This document shows positions 6,889 to 14,941 of a stretch of 15,508 bases of DNA, in pieces (position 1 is the first letter of the stretch; each line of letters opens with the position of its first letter). Source of the stretch: CAINFV01 sp964409235 (GTDB lineage Bacteria > Chlamydiota > Chlamydiia > Chlamydiales > FEN-1388); NCBI GenBank assembly GCA_964409235.1, contig CAYPCN010000025.1, forward strand, positions 1 through 15,508. Reading direction: 5' to 3'. The notes beneath the pieces are model-generated. The model had not been told where the DNA came from, did not search any database, and worked only from the letters and a program-made list of their open reading frames with translations. The position numbers and the translations under genes were made by a program.

Positions 6889-8190
6889 TTACAAGCGGTC
6901 CTCTTGTTGCTGATACCGGAATTGCCCGACACCCGTCAATGGTTTTTGCGCTCTGACTCGGACGGCGCCATACTGGCCATCAAACCCGGGCGTCGTCACT
7001 ACGATTCCCTTTCGCATGTTCGCGATAGCTTCGGCGAGATGGGGAATTTGTACAGAGCGTATTCTATCGAGAGAGATATTGAGAAGAACGTCAATCTCAG
7101 ACCCTAAGGCATGGATGGTGCGGTCATACGCTGTGCAGACCGCGCGCGTTGCTGGTCCGACTTCCAGAACTTCTGACAAAAGCTCTAGAAGAGGGATGAC
7201 GTAGGTACGTGGTTTTGCTGAAGGACGCTGTACTCCTGCTTGCCGATCGGCGACCTCTTCAAGGCGATGCACAACGCCGAGTGTCAACGGCCGTGTGCAC
7301 TTCGGGCACCTTCCTTGCAGTGCGTGAGTCTGATCTGGACGGCAGGAAAAACCGCATTTTCGATGGCCATCTAGGAAGTACTTGCCTTCCTCAGGGTATA
7401 GTTCAATCGTCCCTTCAAAACCGATGCCCGTGGCGAGGGCGCGGCGAATGCCATGAAAAGAGAGGGCCGACGCAAATATCGACGCCTTGCGGCCAATTTT
7501 TGCTGGGGAATGAGCATCAGACGTAGAGATAAGCTGAAAGCGGTCAAGAGAAGAGACCTGCCAATTCATCGGAGGATCTGACGACAGCCCCGTCTCGACA
7601 GCGAAGAGATGGGAGGAGAGGTCTTTATAACAGGCGTCGATAGAGGGAAACCGCGAGCGCGATCCAAGTACGGAAAAGAACGGGGTCCAGATATGAGCAG
7701 GAATAAGAAAGGCGTCTGGGTGAACTTCTAGAACGATCTCCAAAAGATTTCTGGCATTTAGCGACAGCGTTGGCCTTCCATCAGAAGCGAGAGCGCCAAA
7801 CGGTGAGATCTTCGCCATGAGCCTGTCGACACTGGCAAAGTCGGGGACAAAGACAAGGTGGTGGATCTTCCGAGTACGACCATCTTCAGAATAGACTGTG
7901 GAGAGTTCTACTTGGAGGATCCACCGTACGAACGAGGAACAGAGGGGAGGCAGCAGGGGGACCAGGGAGGCCTGGAGATCCTTTTTGAGTTGAAATAGGC
8001 CATCCTCAGCAGCGCACAGCTTTTCTTCAAGTTCTTTTCGCCATGCAGGATGGGCGAAATCGCCGGTGCCGAGGAGAGAGATGCCCTTTCTCCCCGCCGC
8101 TAAAAACATCTGCTCAAGGCATGCGTTGCGGCTTGTCGCTATTGACCATTTTGAATGGATATGAAGGTCGGCTAATAATTTCTTTTCCAC
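6889..8190 (-). CDS. EndoQ-type PHP-domain DNA endonuclease (TIGR00375 family)
   Basis: Homologue of endonuclease Q, described in Thermococcales and Bacillus, which nicks DNA 5' of deaminated bases (uracil, hypoxanthine, xanthine) and abasic sites. In the 433 residues the PHP metal-binding motifs are ADLHIHSKWS (7-16; H10, H12), GTGDFAHP (41-48), KIHHLVF (108-114) and TSDAHSP (223-229). The family hallmark YPEEGKYFLDGHRKC leads into a zinc-binding site C279-X3-C283 and C295-X2-C298, then TLGVVHRLEEVADR. No helicase domain is fused, unlike some bacterial PHP-UvrD proteins. The start is GTG 8190, overlapping the tamB 3' end by 19 nt out of phase, because LLADLHIHS lies immediately after it; translation is probably coupled to tamB. 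zwf follows after 18 nt. Family certain; enzymatic specificity is inferred from the family. Confidence 0.88.
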   Translation of the reverse strand: MEKKLLADLHIHSKWSIATSRNACLEQMFLAAGRKGISLLGTGDFAHPAWRKELEEKLCAAEDGLFQLKKDLQASLVPLLPPLCSSFVRWILQVELSTVYSEDGRTRKIHHLVFVPDFASVDRLMAKISPFGALASDGRPTLSLNARNLLEIVLEVHPDAFLIPAHIWTPFFSVLGSRSRFPSIDACYKDLSSHLFAVETGLSSDPPMNWQVSSLDRFQLISTSDAHSPAKIGRKASIFASALSFHGIRRALATGIGFEGTIELYPEEGKYFLDGHRKCGFSCRPDQTHALQGRCPKCTRPLTLGVVHRLEEVADRQAGVQRPSAKPRTYVIPLLELLSEVLEVGPATRAVCTAYDRTIHALGSEIDVLLNISLDRIRSVQIPHLAEAIANMRKGIVVTTPGFDGQYGAVRVRAQKPLTGVGQFRYQQQEDRL

Positions 8191-11100
8191 TTTAACGATA
8201 CAATTCCTTCTTGATCATCGCCGACTTCCGCACCTACCACTACTTCAGGCGCCACCTGTGCCTCTAAGCCGAGGTAATTGGTATTAGACGTGACATTTTT
8301 AGAGACTGTGACGGCCACCCCATCGGAGATGTATTTCCCCACCTTTAAACTCACATCGCTTTGGAGATCAGGAGGTGGGGGTCCGGTGTCAGACGCATCT
8401 AGCCCTGTTGAAGGAGACGATGCTTGGGGAATCCCAGGCGATGACGATCCAAAGTCGATGACATCGATGCCAAAGGTCTCTTTTACCTTGTCGAGAAGGT
8501 CAAAGGGTCCAGAAGAATGGTCCAGCATCATCGCCGTATTGGCAAGTTGAAGCGACTGCAAGGGAGAGATGTCGCCGTACTCTTTGTTGAAGAGGATGAG
8601 AGAGAGAATTTCATTGTCGGGTTTTGGGGGCATAGACTGAATCGCAATCTTGGGGATTTCCAAGGATCCTTTGAGAGTAACCTGGGCGGTTATTGAAGGG
8701 AGATCGATCTTAGCAACTACATTGAGCCGTGAATCTTTAAAGAGGTTCCCATTGACAGAGATCGTCCCTTCATTGATGGTAAGATCTTTGTTTGATAGGG
8801 TGAACGACCCTTGTAAGCTGTGCAGCAGCCCCTCGATGTTGAGTGCTTCTGCAGAACCACCAAGATGGAGATGCCCGTCCCACGAAGAGCTCAGCCCCCG
8901 GCCTTGGATGCTGAGGTTCTTAGCAGCGTCGATCGACAAGTCAAAGAACACGTTGTAAGGGGAAGATGGCTCTGGAGTCTCATCGCGATACGTCACTTCA
9001 ATCGTCGGGACAGTCTGTGGAAAGCGAGCGGCAAGGTCGATCAGCGCTTTCTTGGCGCTGCCCGTTCCTGTAATTGTGATGCTTGAGAGATCTCCCATGA
9101 GCTTCAATGTCGCATCGGCGATCACGGTGGCGTAATCGAGGCTGACCACCGAGAGGCCTTGGCATTCTATATTGGCCTGCCAACGGAACGCATTGTCACT
9201 AGCTATTTCAAGGAAGCCGCTGCCGGAGATAGTTCCGTTCATGTCGTCTGTGGCGTGAATATGATCCACGGATACAAAGCGATGCTCAATAGTGCCATCC
9301 ATCTGTACATCACTGATGACTTCGCCAGTAGGCAGCAGGTCTATCCTCCCTTCTCGGAGGTGGACAGGGCCAGACAGCCAAGGATCCTCTATAGTCCCTT
9401 TGACGACGATGTCACAGCCGATAATCGCTTCAAAGCCGGCGTCTGCTGGCATCCATCCTGTCAGTAGTTCTGATAGATGGATGTCCCCCTTGACCTTGCC
9501 TTGTAAAGAGGTATCGGGAGATATCACAAAAAACGGAGACATATCACGGCGCGTGATAGGAGCGGCAAGCGAGACCATCAACGGTTCTTTGATGCCTAGG
9601 CCGGCAATACAGACATTGGCCGCTGCCATCCCCTGTTCTACTGAAAAGGTCCCTCCTATGGCGATGCCTCCCTGAGGGCCGCCAATAACTCCAAGGCGAG
9701 AGAGGTGCATCTGGAGCTGCCCCGAGGCGATCACATCGGTAGCTGTTGCCTGATAATGGCATTGGCCATCGAACATGCCACTGACGTCGGCAAATCCCGC
9801 ACTCGTGAGTGGGACGCGTTCTAAGGAAACCGTCCCCGTGGCTTGACGTGCTGATACACGGTGCCACTGGCCAGAGATTCTTCCTTCCTGGCCGATGCCG
9901 AGAGCGAGGGAAGCGCTTGAGAGTGTCAGGCCAGCATGCTCGAGAACGAGAGGGTGTTCGAGGATGATAGCCTCATCACCAAGCTTTCCTTCCAACCGAT
10001 CGATCGAGAGGACTCCTCGCTTGAGATCCGTTTCTCCACTGCCACTGGCAAACAGGTCAAAAGGCAAATGTTTGTATTGGCCTTCAGCCCGCGCTTCGAG
10101 GAGCCGCAGGGAGTGGGAGAGCGGCTGTAATGAGAGGGCGACAACGCCTCGATCTATCGACCATGACCCTCCGGAGTAGCCGTGCACACTGGCATGCATC
10201 GCTATATTGTGGAGCGACGGTGTTGTAAACGACAGATGACAGTTTGCATTTGTACATCGCGTGGTGTGAAAGCGCATGTCACTGACATTGCCGGACAGAG
10301 AGAAGAATGACTTCTTCGGGCCGAGGAGGATGTGCGATGAGAGTTCCGCATCCCCTTCGATGGGAACGGTGAAAAAAGGCTGCAAGACAGAGAGATCCTG
10401 ACATCGAATGGTCGTCCATAGCGTTCGATGTTGGCCTTGGAGGTCGTATCGAGCAGAAATCCTGAAGAATTGGGCTACGAGATCTCCGGAACACGATCCG
10501 CTTTCTGGCCCTATGTCACCTCTGCCGGCAAAATGCAGAGGGATGTGACACGAATTCTGAAAGACGTCGCCAGTCGCTGTTGCAGCGAGGTGGAGGAGGC
10601 TTTGATTGAGGACGAGGTCCACGGTTCCATCGAGAGCCCCGGTCATATCGTTGATAGAAATCTGTGGAATGTGGAGCTGAGCGCGGACTGTTTGAGCTTC
10701 TGTGGAAAAGAGCTGTACGCTGCCCCGCCCTTGGATGGCGACGGTTCGCAACAGCTCAAGTTGAAGAGCGGGGATCGATGGCGTTCCATCGAGATCTGGA
10801 AATGCCTGTTCTCGTTTCGCTACTGTTACAAATGCTTGAAGGTCGTCGCACTGTACAAGAGCCTTGTGCCCTGGCCGACACATGACCGTCCCATGGGCCA
10901 TGGTGGATCGTTGAAGGACATATTCTTCACTGTTTTCCTCTCTCGCAATAGTGGGAGAGTTTGCTGCGGTCGCTGTGAATGGGCGGCGATGGTTCTGATA
11001 GAGAGGGATCTCCGCCATTGGACAGGACAGCTGCCACGTTCCCTTGATCATGTCAAAGGAGCGGAACGAGAGATGTGAGTGTTCCTCGCGAGCTGTGGCC

Positions 11101-11792
11101 GAGAGCTGTACGGAGAGTTGATCATCGGGCCCAAAAAGGTATCCTTTTGGGCGGTCGAGCCCAATGGTGGACAGGAATACTGTAGCAGCGGCGGAGTATT
11201 TCTGCTGTTTCTTCGACAGCACCAGGTCGAGTCGTTTAGGCCACGAGCATGGTGTGTTCTTGGAAATGGAGAGGGAGAGCTTCCCACGGCTTGCATCGGA
11301 GGAGAGGGAGAGCTTCCCTTTGAGGGAGCAGTCAAAGGCTCCTTCATTGTTTGGAAGATGGCTGCTTTTGATGTGAACAGACTGAAGATGGAAAAAGGGG
11401 ATGGTGATGGCAAAGCGCCACGGGTCTTGAGATGCCTGCATCTTGGACACAGCGTCGGCGTCAAAGAAAATTCCCTGACCTCGAAGTTGGAGGAGAGAAA
11501 GCTGATGAAACGGCAAATCGAAGAAGAGGGGAGTGACGATGAGCTGCTGGCAGGAGAAGAGCGTCGCATGGTTTTGCGATGGATCTGAGGCGCGCACCCC
11601 TTGGAATTTGATGTACAATGGAAGTACGACGTCGATATGGTCGATGGTGACGTCAATGCCGGCGAGGCGTAGGCTTTTGGTGATAGCATTTTGGAGCAAC
11701 CGCTGTCCCCATGGTACCTGCGTGAAAATCCATATGCTGGCCATGAGAAGCACGAGGGCGAAGACAATTTTTTTGCACCATGAAATCAGCAT
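8172..11792 (-). CDS. tamB: Translocation and assembly module inner-membrane component TamB
   Basis: Large periplasm-spanning AsmA/TamB-like protein that works with TamA in outer-membrane protein assembly and, as shown for proteobacterial homologues, phospholipid transport to the outer membrane. The 1206 residues start with a signal anchor (positively charged KK at 7-8, hydrophobic about 9-25, ending near WIFTQVPWGQ), continue with a long beta-rich, repetitive region, and end in the conserved TamB C-terminal domain: LQGSFTLSNKDLTINEGTIS, EILSLILFNKEYGDIS, VGKYISDGVAVTVSKN and a final aromatic Tyr. A Ser/Pro-rich stretch follows FGIDVIDFGSS and precedes VGKYIS, longer than I expect in the family. 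The start ATG shares one base with the tamA stop (TAATG), so translation is coupled. Length is close to E. coli TamB (about 1259). Confidence 0.93.
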   Translation of the reverse strand: MLISWCKKIVFALVLLMASIWIFTQVPWGQRLLQNAITKSLRLAGIDVTIDHIDVVLPLYIKFQGVRASDPSQNHATLFSCQQLIVTPLFFDLPFHQLSLLQLRGQGIFFDADAVSKMQASQDPWRFAITIPFFHLQSVHIKSSHLPNNEGAFDCSLKGKLSLSSDASRGKLSLSISKNTPCSWPKRLDLVLSKKQQKYSAAATVFLSTIGLDRPKGYLFGPDDQLSVQLSATAREEHSHLSFRSFDMIKGTWQLSCPMAEIPLYQNHRRPFTATAANSPTIAREENSEEYVLQRSTMAHGTVMCRPGHKALVQCDDLQAFVTVAKREQAFPDLDGTPSIPALQLELLRTVAIQGRGSVQLFSTEAQTVRAQLHIPQISINDMTGALDGTVDLVLNQSLLHLAATATGDVFQNSCHIPLHFAGRGDIGPESGSCSGDLVAQFFRISARYDLQGQHRTLWTTIRCQDLSVLQPFFTVPIEGDAELSSHILLGPKKSFFSLSGNVSDMRFHTTRCTNANCHLSFTTPSLHNIAMHASVHGYSGGSWSIDRGVVALSLQPLSHSLRLLEARAEGQYKHLPFDLFASGSGETDLKRGVLSIDRLEGKLGDEAIILEHPLVLEHAGLTLSSASLALGIGQEGRISGQWHRVSARQATGTVSLERVPLTSAGFADVSGMFDGQCHYQATATDVIASGQLQMHLSRLGVIGGPQGGIAIGGTFSVEQGMAAANVCIAGLGIKEPLMVSLAAPITRRDMSPFFVISPDTSLQGKVKGDIHLSELLTGWMPADAGFEAIIGCDIVVKGTIEDPWLSGPVHLREGRIDLLPTGEVISDVQMDGTIEHRFVSVDHIHATDDMNGTISGSGFLEIASDNAFRWQANIECQGLSVVSLDYATVIADATLKLMGDLSSITITGTGSAKKALIDLAARFPQTVPTIEVTYRDETPEPSSPYNVFFDLSIDAAKNLSIQGRGLSSSWDGHLHLGGSAEALNIEGLLHSLQGSFTLSNKDLTINEGTISVNGNLFKDSRLNVVAKIDLPSITAQVTLKGSLEIPKIAIQSMPPKPDNEILSLILFNKEYGDISPLQSLQLANTAMMLDHSSGPFDLLDKVKETFGIDVIDFGSSSPGIPQASSPSTGLDASDTGPPPPDLQSDVSLKVGKYISDGVAVTVSKNVTSNTNYLGLEAQVAPEVVVGAEVGDDQEGIVSLKWKRNY

Positions 11793-13639
11793 TAGAACGC
11801 CTGCCCTATGCTAAAGTACAATTGAACGAATGGATCAATGTGACGTCGGCGGTTGAGAGGGAACGCGATGTCGAGGCGTAACGGTCCAATGGGCGTTGCA
11901 TAACGAATTCCTAGTCCTACCGACTGCAAGACCGTGTGGCGATGCGGGTCTGGGACGACATGGCGGTAGACATTTCCACAGTCGTAAAAGGCCACCCATC
12001 CTAGGCCTTTTTGTGTTCGGGTTCGAATTTCGAACGACCCTGTCAGCATCGACAATCCACCGATCGGCTCACGACGCTGGTTCAAGGGGCTGACATAGCC
12101 TGTTTTATAGCCACGGAGAGAGTTCTGTGATCCGCCGAAAAACCGATCGGGGAGGGGGATGTCATGATTTGAAGCGCCGATGATATTACCGATTCCCGCT
12201 CGCACAGCAAAGGTGATCGCATCTTGCCATAGAGATTGGTAGACGGCAAGAGAGGCGGTTTCTATGAGGTATGTGTAGTGCGGGGAGTTGAATTGGTAGG
12301 CAGGCGTGAGGCGAAGGTTGACAGCAAGCCCTTTGGTGGGGTCGAGAGGCGCGTTTGCATTGCTCCACTTCAGTTGCAACGGCGCCTTGGCGAGGTACCA
12401 AAGTTTGTGGTGGATGATGCCGGTCGATTCAAGGCGTTCTAATGACAATCCATAGACGATGTTCGTTCGTTTTGTCAGTTGGCGGTTGATGAGGCCTGAC
12501 CCTGTGATTGCAGAGCTCGTAAATGGAAGGTAGTTTTGGTGGTCATACTCGAGGATCCATATCAAGCTCTGGTCATCGCGCTGGAAATGGGGAAAGGTGT
12601 ACGACACTGATGCCATGCGCATCTTCTGCCACAGCTCGACGTTCAACGATAACTTCCGTCCCAAGCCTTGCATGTTCCGATGTTCCCACTGTGCTGAGAT
12701 ACCGGCGCCGTATGTTGTGGTATAGCTGATGCCAGCGCCAACAGTCCTGGGTTTTGCTTCTGTGACATTGATGATGATTGGCAGGGCCCAGTTGTTTTCG
12801 AGGTCGTTGCCCTCTTCGACCTGCACGGATTGGAAGAGACCACTTCGCTGTAATGTGTTTTCTGTCTTTTCGAGGAGGATTGGGGAGTAGAGTTGTCCTT
12901 CTGTCCATCCTTGGTTGATTGAAAAAAATTCGGGCTGCACCTTTTCAGCGCCGATAATCTTTGTCGTGCCAAAGCGCACAATGGGGCCTGTTTGGACGAC
13001 GATGGAGATGTCGACAATATGCGAGCTTTTGTCGACCACCACCTCTTTGGAGACGACGCGGGCGAAGGCAAAGGATCGCGACCGCAGGGCGCGCACGAGT
13101 TCTGTATCAAACGCTACGATTGCCTTCCCTGTCGCTGGCTCTCCTGCACGAAATGATGGGACGTCTTTGAGTGTTGGCCCTTTCAGCGAGGCTAGAGCAC
13201 TATCCTTGCGCTGTGTCAGATCGTCGATCACCATGTCTCTGTCGTTCCAGTCAATGGTGAGCTGGCCAAAAGAGAAAAGGGGTCCAAGCTGGATGTCGAA
13301 CGTCACAGCGGGGGTAGGATCAGGGGTGAGGCGAGTCTCTATGCGGCAATCAAAGTATCCATAGTATTTTGCGACGTTTTTCAGGCGTTCGACGTCGTTG
13401 GCAGTTCTGAGCTTGAGAGCGTTGAACGATGGTACAGTTTTGTTTGACGAGGAGATTGTGGACGAAGCCCGTTCCATGGCCTCTTGAAGCTCGGGATCTT
13501 CAATTCCCGTGAGCTCGGCCGTGTACGAGAGAGCGGCTACAGGGGCAGGGGCGACCACGATCGCCATTGCAAGCATGACAAAAAAACAGCGTAGTACACC
13601 ATGGGCCGTTGTTTTTCTCAATATTGCAAATGGCTCCAT
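11792..13639 (-). CDS. tamA: Outer-membrane Omp85-family protein TamA
   Basis: Outer-membrane beta-barrel of the Omp85 superfamily; with TamB it forms the TAM complex. In 615 residues: a signal peptide with basic N-terminus (R8, K9, R17), hydrophobic core about 18-31 and likely cleavage near PVAA at 33-36; three POTRA-like domains about 38-118, 121-218 and 220-294; then the 16-strand barrel, from about 298. The barrel carries RFFGGSQNSLRGY (499-511), the lid-loop VRGF motif in LRGY form, and the typical GLGIRYATPIGPLRLD (576-590 region), ending in Phe, the terminal aromatic of outer-membrane proteins. tamB directly downstream, with a shared-base start/stop, makes TamA likelier than a second BamA. 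Start ATG 13639 sits right before the signal peptide; its Shine-Dalgarno is weak. Confidence 0.93.
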   Translation of the reverse strand: MEPFAILRKTTAHGVLRCFFVMLAMAIVVAPAPVAALSYTAELTGIEDPELQEAMERASSTISSSNKTVPSFNALKLRTANDVERLKNVAKYYGYFDCRIETRLTPDPTPAVTFDIQLGPLFSFGQLTIDWNDRDMVIDDLTQRKDSALASLKGPTLKDVPSFRAGEPATGKAIVAFDTELVRALRSRSFAFARVVSKEVVVDKSSHIVDISIVVQTGPIVRFGTTKIIGAEKVQPEFFSINQGWTEGQLYSPILLEKTENTLQRSGLFQSVQVEEGNDLENNWALPIIINVTEAKPRTVGAGISYTTTYGAGISAQWEHRNMQGLGRKLSLNVELWQKMRMASVSYTFPHFQRDDQSLIWILEYDHQNYLPFTSSAITGSGLINRQLTKRTNIVYGLSLERLESTGIIHHKLWYLAKAPLQLKWSNANAPLDPTKGLAVNLRLTPAYQFNSPHYTYLIETASLAVYQSLWQDAITFAVRAGIGNIIGASNHDIPLPDRFFGGSQNSLRGYKTGYVSPLNQRREPIGGLSMLTGSFEIRTRTQKGLGWVAFYDCGNVYRHVVPDPHRHTVLQSVGLGIRYATPIGPLRLDIAFPLNRRRHIDPFVQLYFSIGQAF

Positions 13640-13654
13640 TGAGGTATTCCAATT

Positions 13655-13680
13655 CCATACGTTGAAAATGCGCAGTATGG
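13655..13680. repeat. Inverted repeat in the tamA leader
   Basis: CCATAC (13655-13660) and GTATGG (13675-13680) form a perfect 6-bp inverted repeat with a 14-nt spacer, 16 nt upstream of the tamA ATG. One arm overlaps the proposed -10 element, so it could be an operator; alternatively it folds in the leader mRNA. Six bases in a 109-nt gap can arise by chance. Confidence 0.35.
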
Positions 13681-13703
13681 TGGTATTCGAATTTTTCGGA
13701 CAA
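13674..13703 (-). promoter_or_regulatory. Weak candidate promoter for the tamA-tamB run
   Basis: On the minus strand TTGTCC (plus 13698-13703) and CATACT (plus 13674-13679) are 18 nt apart, each four of six to the sigma-70 consensus. Transcription would begin near 13667, about 28 nt before the tamA ATG. It lies in the 109-nt gap that separates tamA from the secreted-protein genes, the natural place for the operon promoter, but the match alone is not strong. Confidence 0.3.
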
Positions 13704-13748
13704 GCTGGTTCAGTAGTTCGATGCCTAAGCCTTAATCAGTTGCAAGTG

Positions 13749-14315
13749 TTAGCTTGGCGTTTGTGTCTTGAGAAAGTCTTGTGCTTCGTTAAACGTCTCT
13801 TCAAAAACTTGTGAGATGAACTGATTCTCATCGGCAGTAAAGTACTCGAGCTTCCCATCGAGACACCGAATCTCAGCGATATAAGGCTGCGGCTGACGGT
13901 CAATATTCTCATCCCAAAACGAAATGCGAAAGGCAATGTTCTCTGGAATTGGGGCTGGAGATCGGTACTTTTCACGAAGCCACAGGGTCGACTCTATTAC
14001 ACGCTTTAAGCAGTTTGGATCTGTGCTTATAAATTCAAACATTTCCTGGGCGCATCTCGCTCCCAATGTCCTTGCCTCCTGTAGCGTAAGGCGTTTATTT
14101 CCACACAGTACAAACCCAAAAAGCCTTGAGTCAAAACAGTGTTTGCCCACGCATCCTATGGTGACGAGTTGAAGGCTGTTCCGATTGCAGAACTTCTTCA
14201 GAAATGCAATATGAGCTTGTATGACCTGTGATTGGAACTCCCACGCGTTGTCCGCAAAGGTGGGGAGTATCGGCTTGGGCTCGGCTGGCTTTCGGGGCAC
14301 TGGGTACGAATACAG
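13749..14315 (-). repeat. 567-bp tandem gene-duplication unit matching 14942-15508
   Basis: Bases 13749-14315 and 14942-15508 align over exactly 567 bp without a net insertion or deletion. Differences are concentrated at third codon positions near the 3' ends of the genes, with a 32-bp exact run around the codons for FTADENQFIS. This supports an in-frame tandem duplication kept as coding sequence in both copies. The duplication probably extends beyond the right edge. Confidence 0.8.
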
Positions 14316-14876
14316 CTCTTTTAACCCATCAATCTCTCTGGGAGAGCGAACACCAATGGGCGCGTATGATCGTCCAGCGACCCCCTTAAAGCCGATCAAC
14401 TGTTCAAACTTTAACGAGTCTTCATCCATTACGATTGCCGACACATACGGTGGCCGGAGCTCTTGTTGCCGTGTACCAGCATTGAATGAGATCGTCAACC
14501 GACATGTATCTGGGGTTAACGGGAACGTTGCAAGGAAGGGCCGTATGATGCGAAAAGAGTTGATCGTGCGAAAAAAATCGGCATACACTTCGACATAAAA
14601 CCGTTCTGCCTCATCGATCGATGTAAATTTTTGATTGTTGAAAAAGATGGTCGCTCGGATCCAATAGGTGAGACCTGCGTCAAAAATAGCAGGGTAGCAA
14701 TACTCGGCCAGCGAATATCCCCATCGGTTATTGTCCATGACGGCGCGTACCATTGCGCAGTCAACCTGGACTCTTTGGCTAGTTGGACCCAACAACAACT
14801 CCCGCTTTGCCATTGCCTGCACGGTGCTCGCTGTCAATAGACAAGCGGTACCAAGACCTATCCAAAACTTATTCAT
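13749..14876 (-). CDS. Secreted/periplasmic protein of unknown family, paralogue 1
   Basis: I do not recognise this 375-residue protein. It has a clear Sec signal peptide: K3, hydrophobic core about 5-17 and a VQA cleavage site at residue 21, with no lipobox. The mature part has aromatic-rich segments (WGYSLAEYCYPAIFDAGLTY), several cysteines, a Pro/Lys hinge PRKPAEPKP near residue 195-204 dividing it into two halves, and a C-terminal block ISFWDENIDRQPQPYIAEIR through the end. The C-terminal 188 residues are 139/188 (74%) identical to the next gene upstream, without any gap. Start ATG 14876 has AGAGAGG about 9 nt before it and is followed at once by the signal peptide. It lies 65 nt after its paralogue, so they are probably cotranscribed. 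A host-interaction or envelope role is possible but not shown. Confidence 0.8.
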   Translation of the reverse strand: MNKFWIGLGTACLLTASTVQAMAKRELLLGPTSQRVQVDCAMVRAVMDNNRWGYSLAEYCYPAIFDAGLTYWIRATIFFNNQKFTSIDEAERFYVEVYADFFRTINSFRIIRPFLATFPLTPDTCRLTISFNAGTRQQELRPPYVSAIVMDEDSLKFEQLIGFKGVAGRSYAPIGVRSPREIDGLKELYSYPVPRKPAEPKPILPTFADNAWEFQSQVIQAHIAFLKKFCNRNSLQLVTIGCVGKHCFDSRLFGFVLCGNKRLTLQEARTLGARCAQEMFEFISTDPNCLKRVIESTLWLREKYRSPAPIPENIAFRISFWDENIDRQPQPYIAEIRCLDGKLEYFTADENQFISQVFEETFNEAQDFLKTQTPS

Positions 14877-14941
14877 TGGTTCTTGCCTCTCTTTGTTTTA
14901 TGTACTCTTTCAGAGGTGATTGATACGCTGACCCCGAAAAT

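Noticed and set aside
10428..11078. 216-codon open frame on the plus strand opposite tamB
   Set aside because: It lies fully antisense to a well-supported TamB and its translation has no recognisable domain; a shadow frame.
11048..11767. 239-codon minus-strand open frame within tamB in another frame
   Set aside because: Ser/Pro/Arg-rich low-complexity translation typical of out-of-frame reading; tamB reads through with proper N-terminal anchor.
12643..13110. 155-codon minus-strand open frame inside tamA
   Set aside because: Out-of-frame shadow of TamA POTRA and barrel sequence; no start context or homology seen.
14877..14941. Separate promoter between the two secreted paralogues
   Set aside because: Only 65 nt, with no -35/-10 pair worth naming; a good Shine-Dalgarno suffices for cotranscription with the upstream copy.
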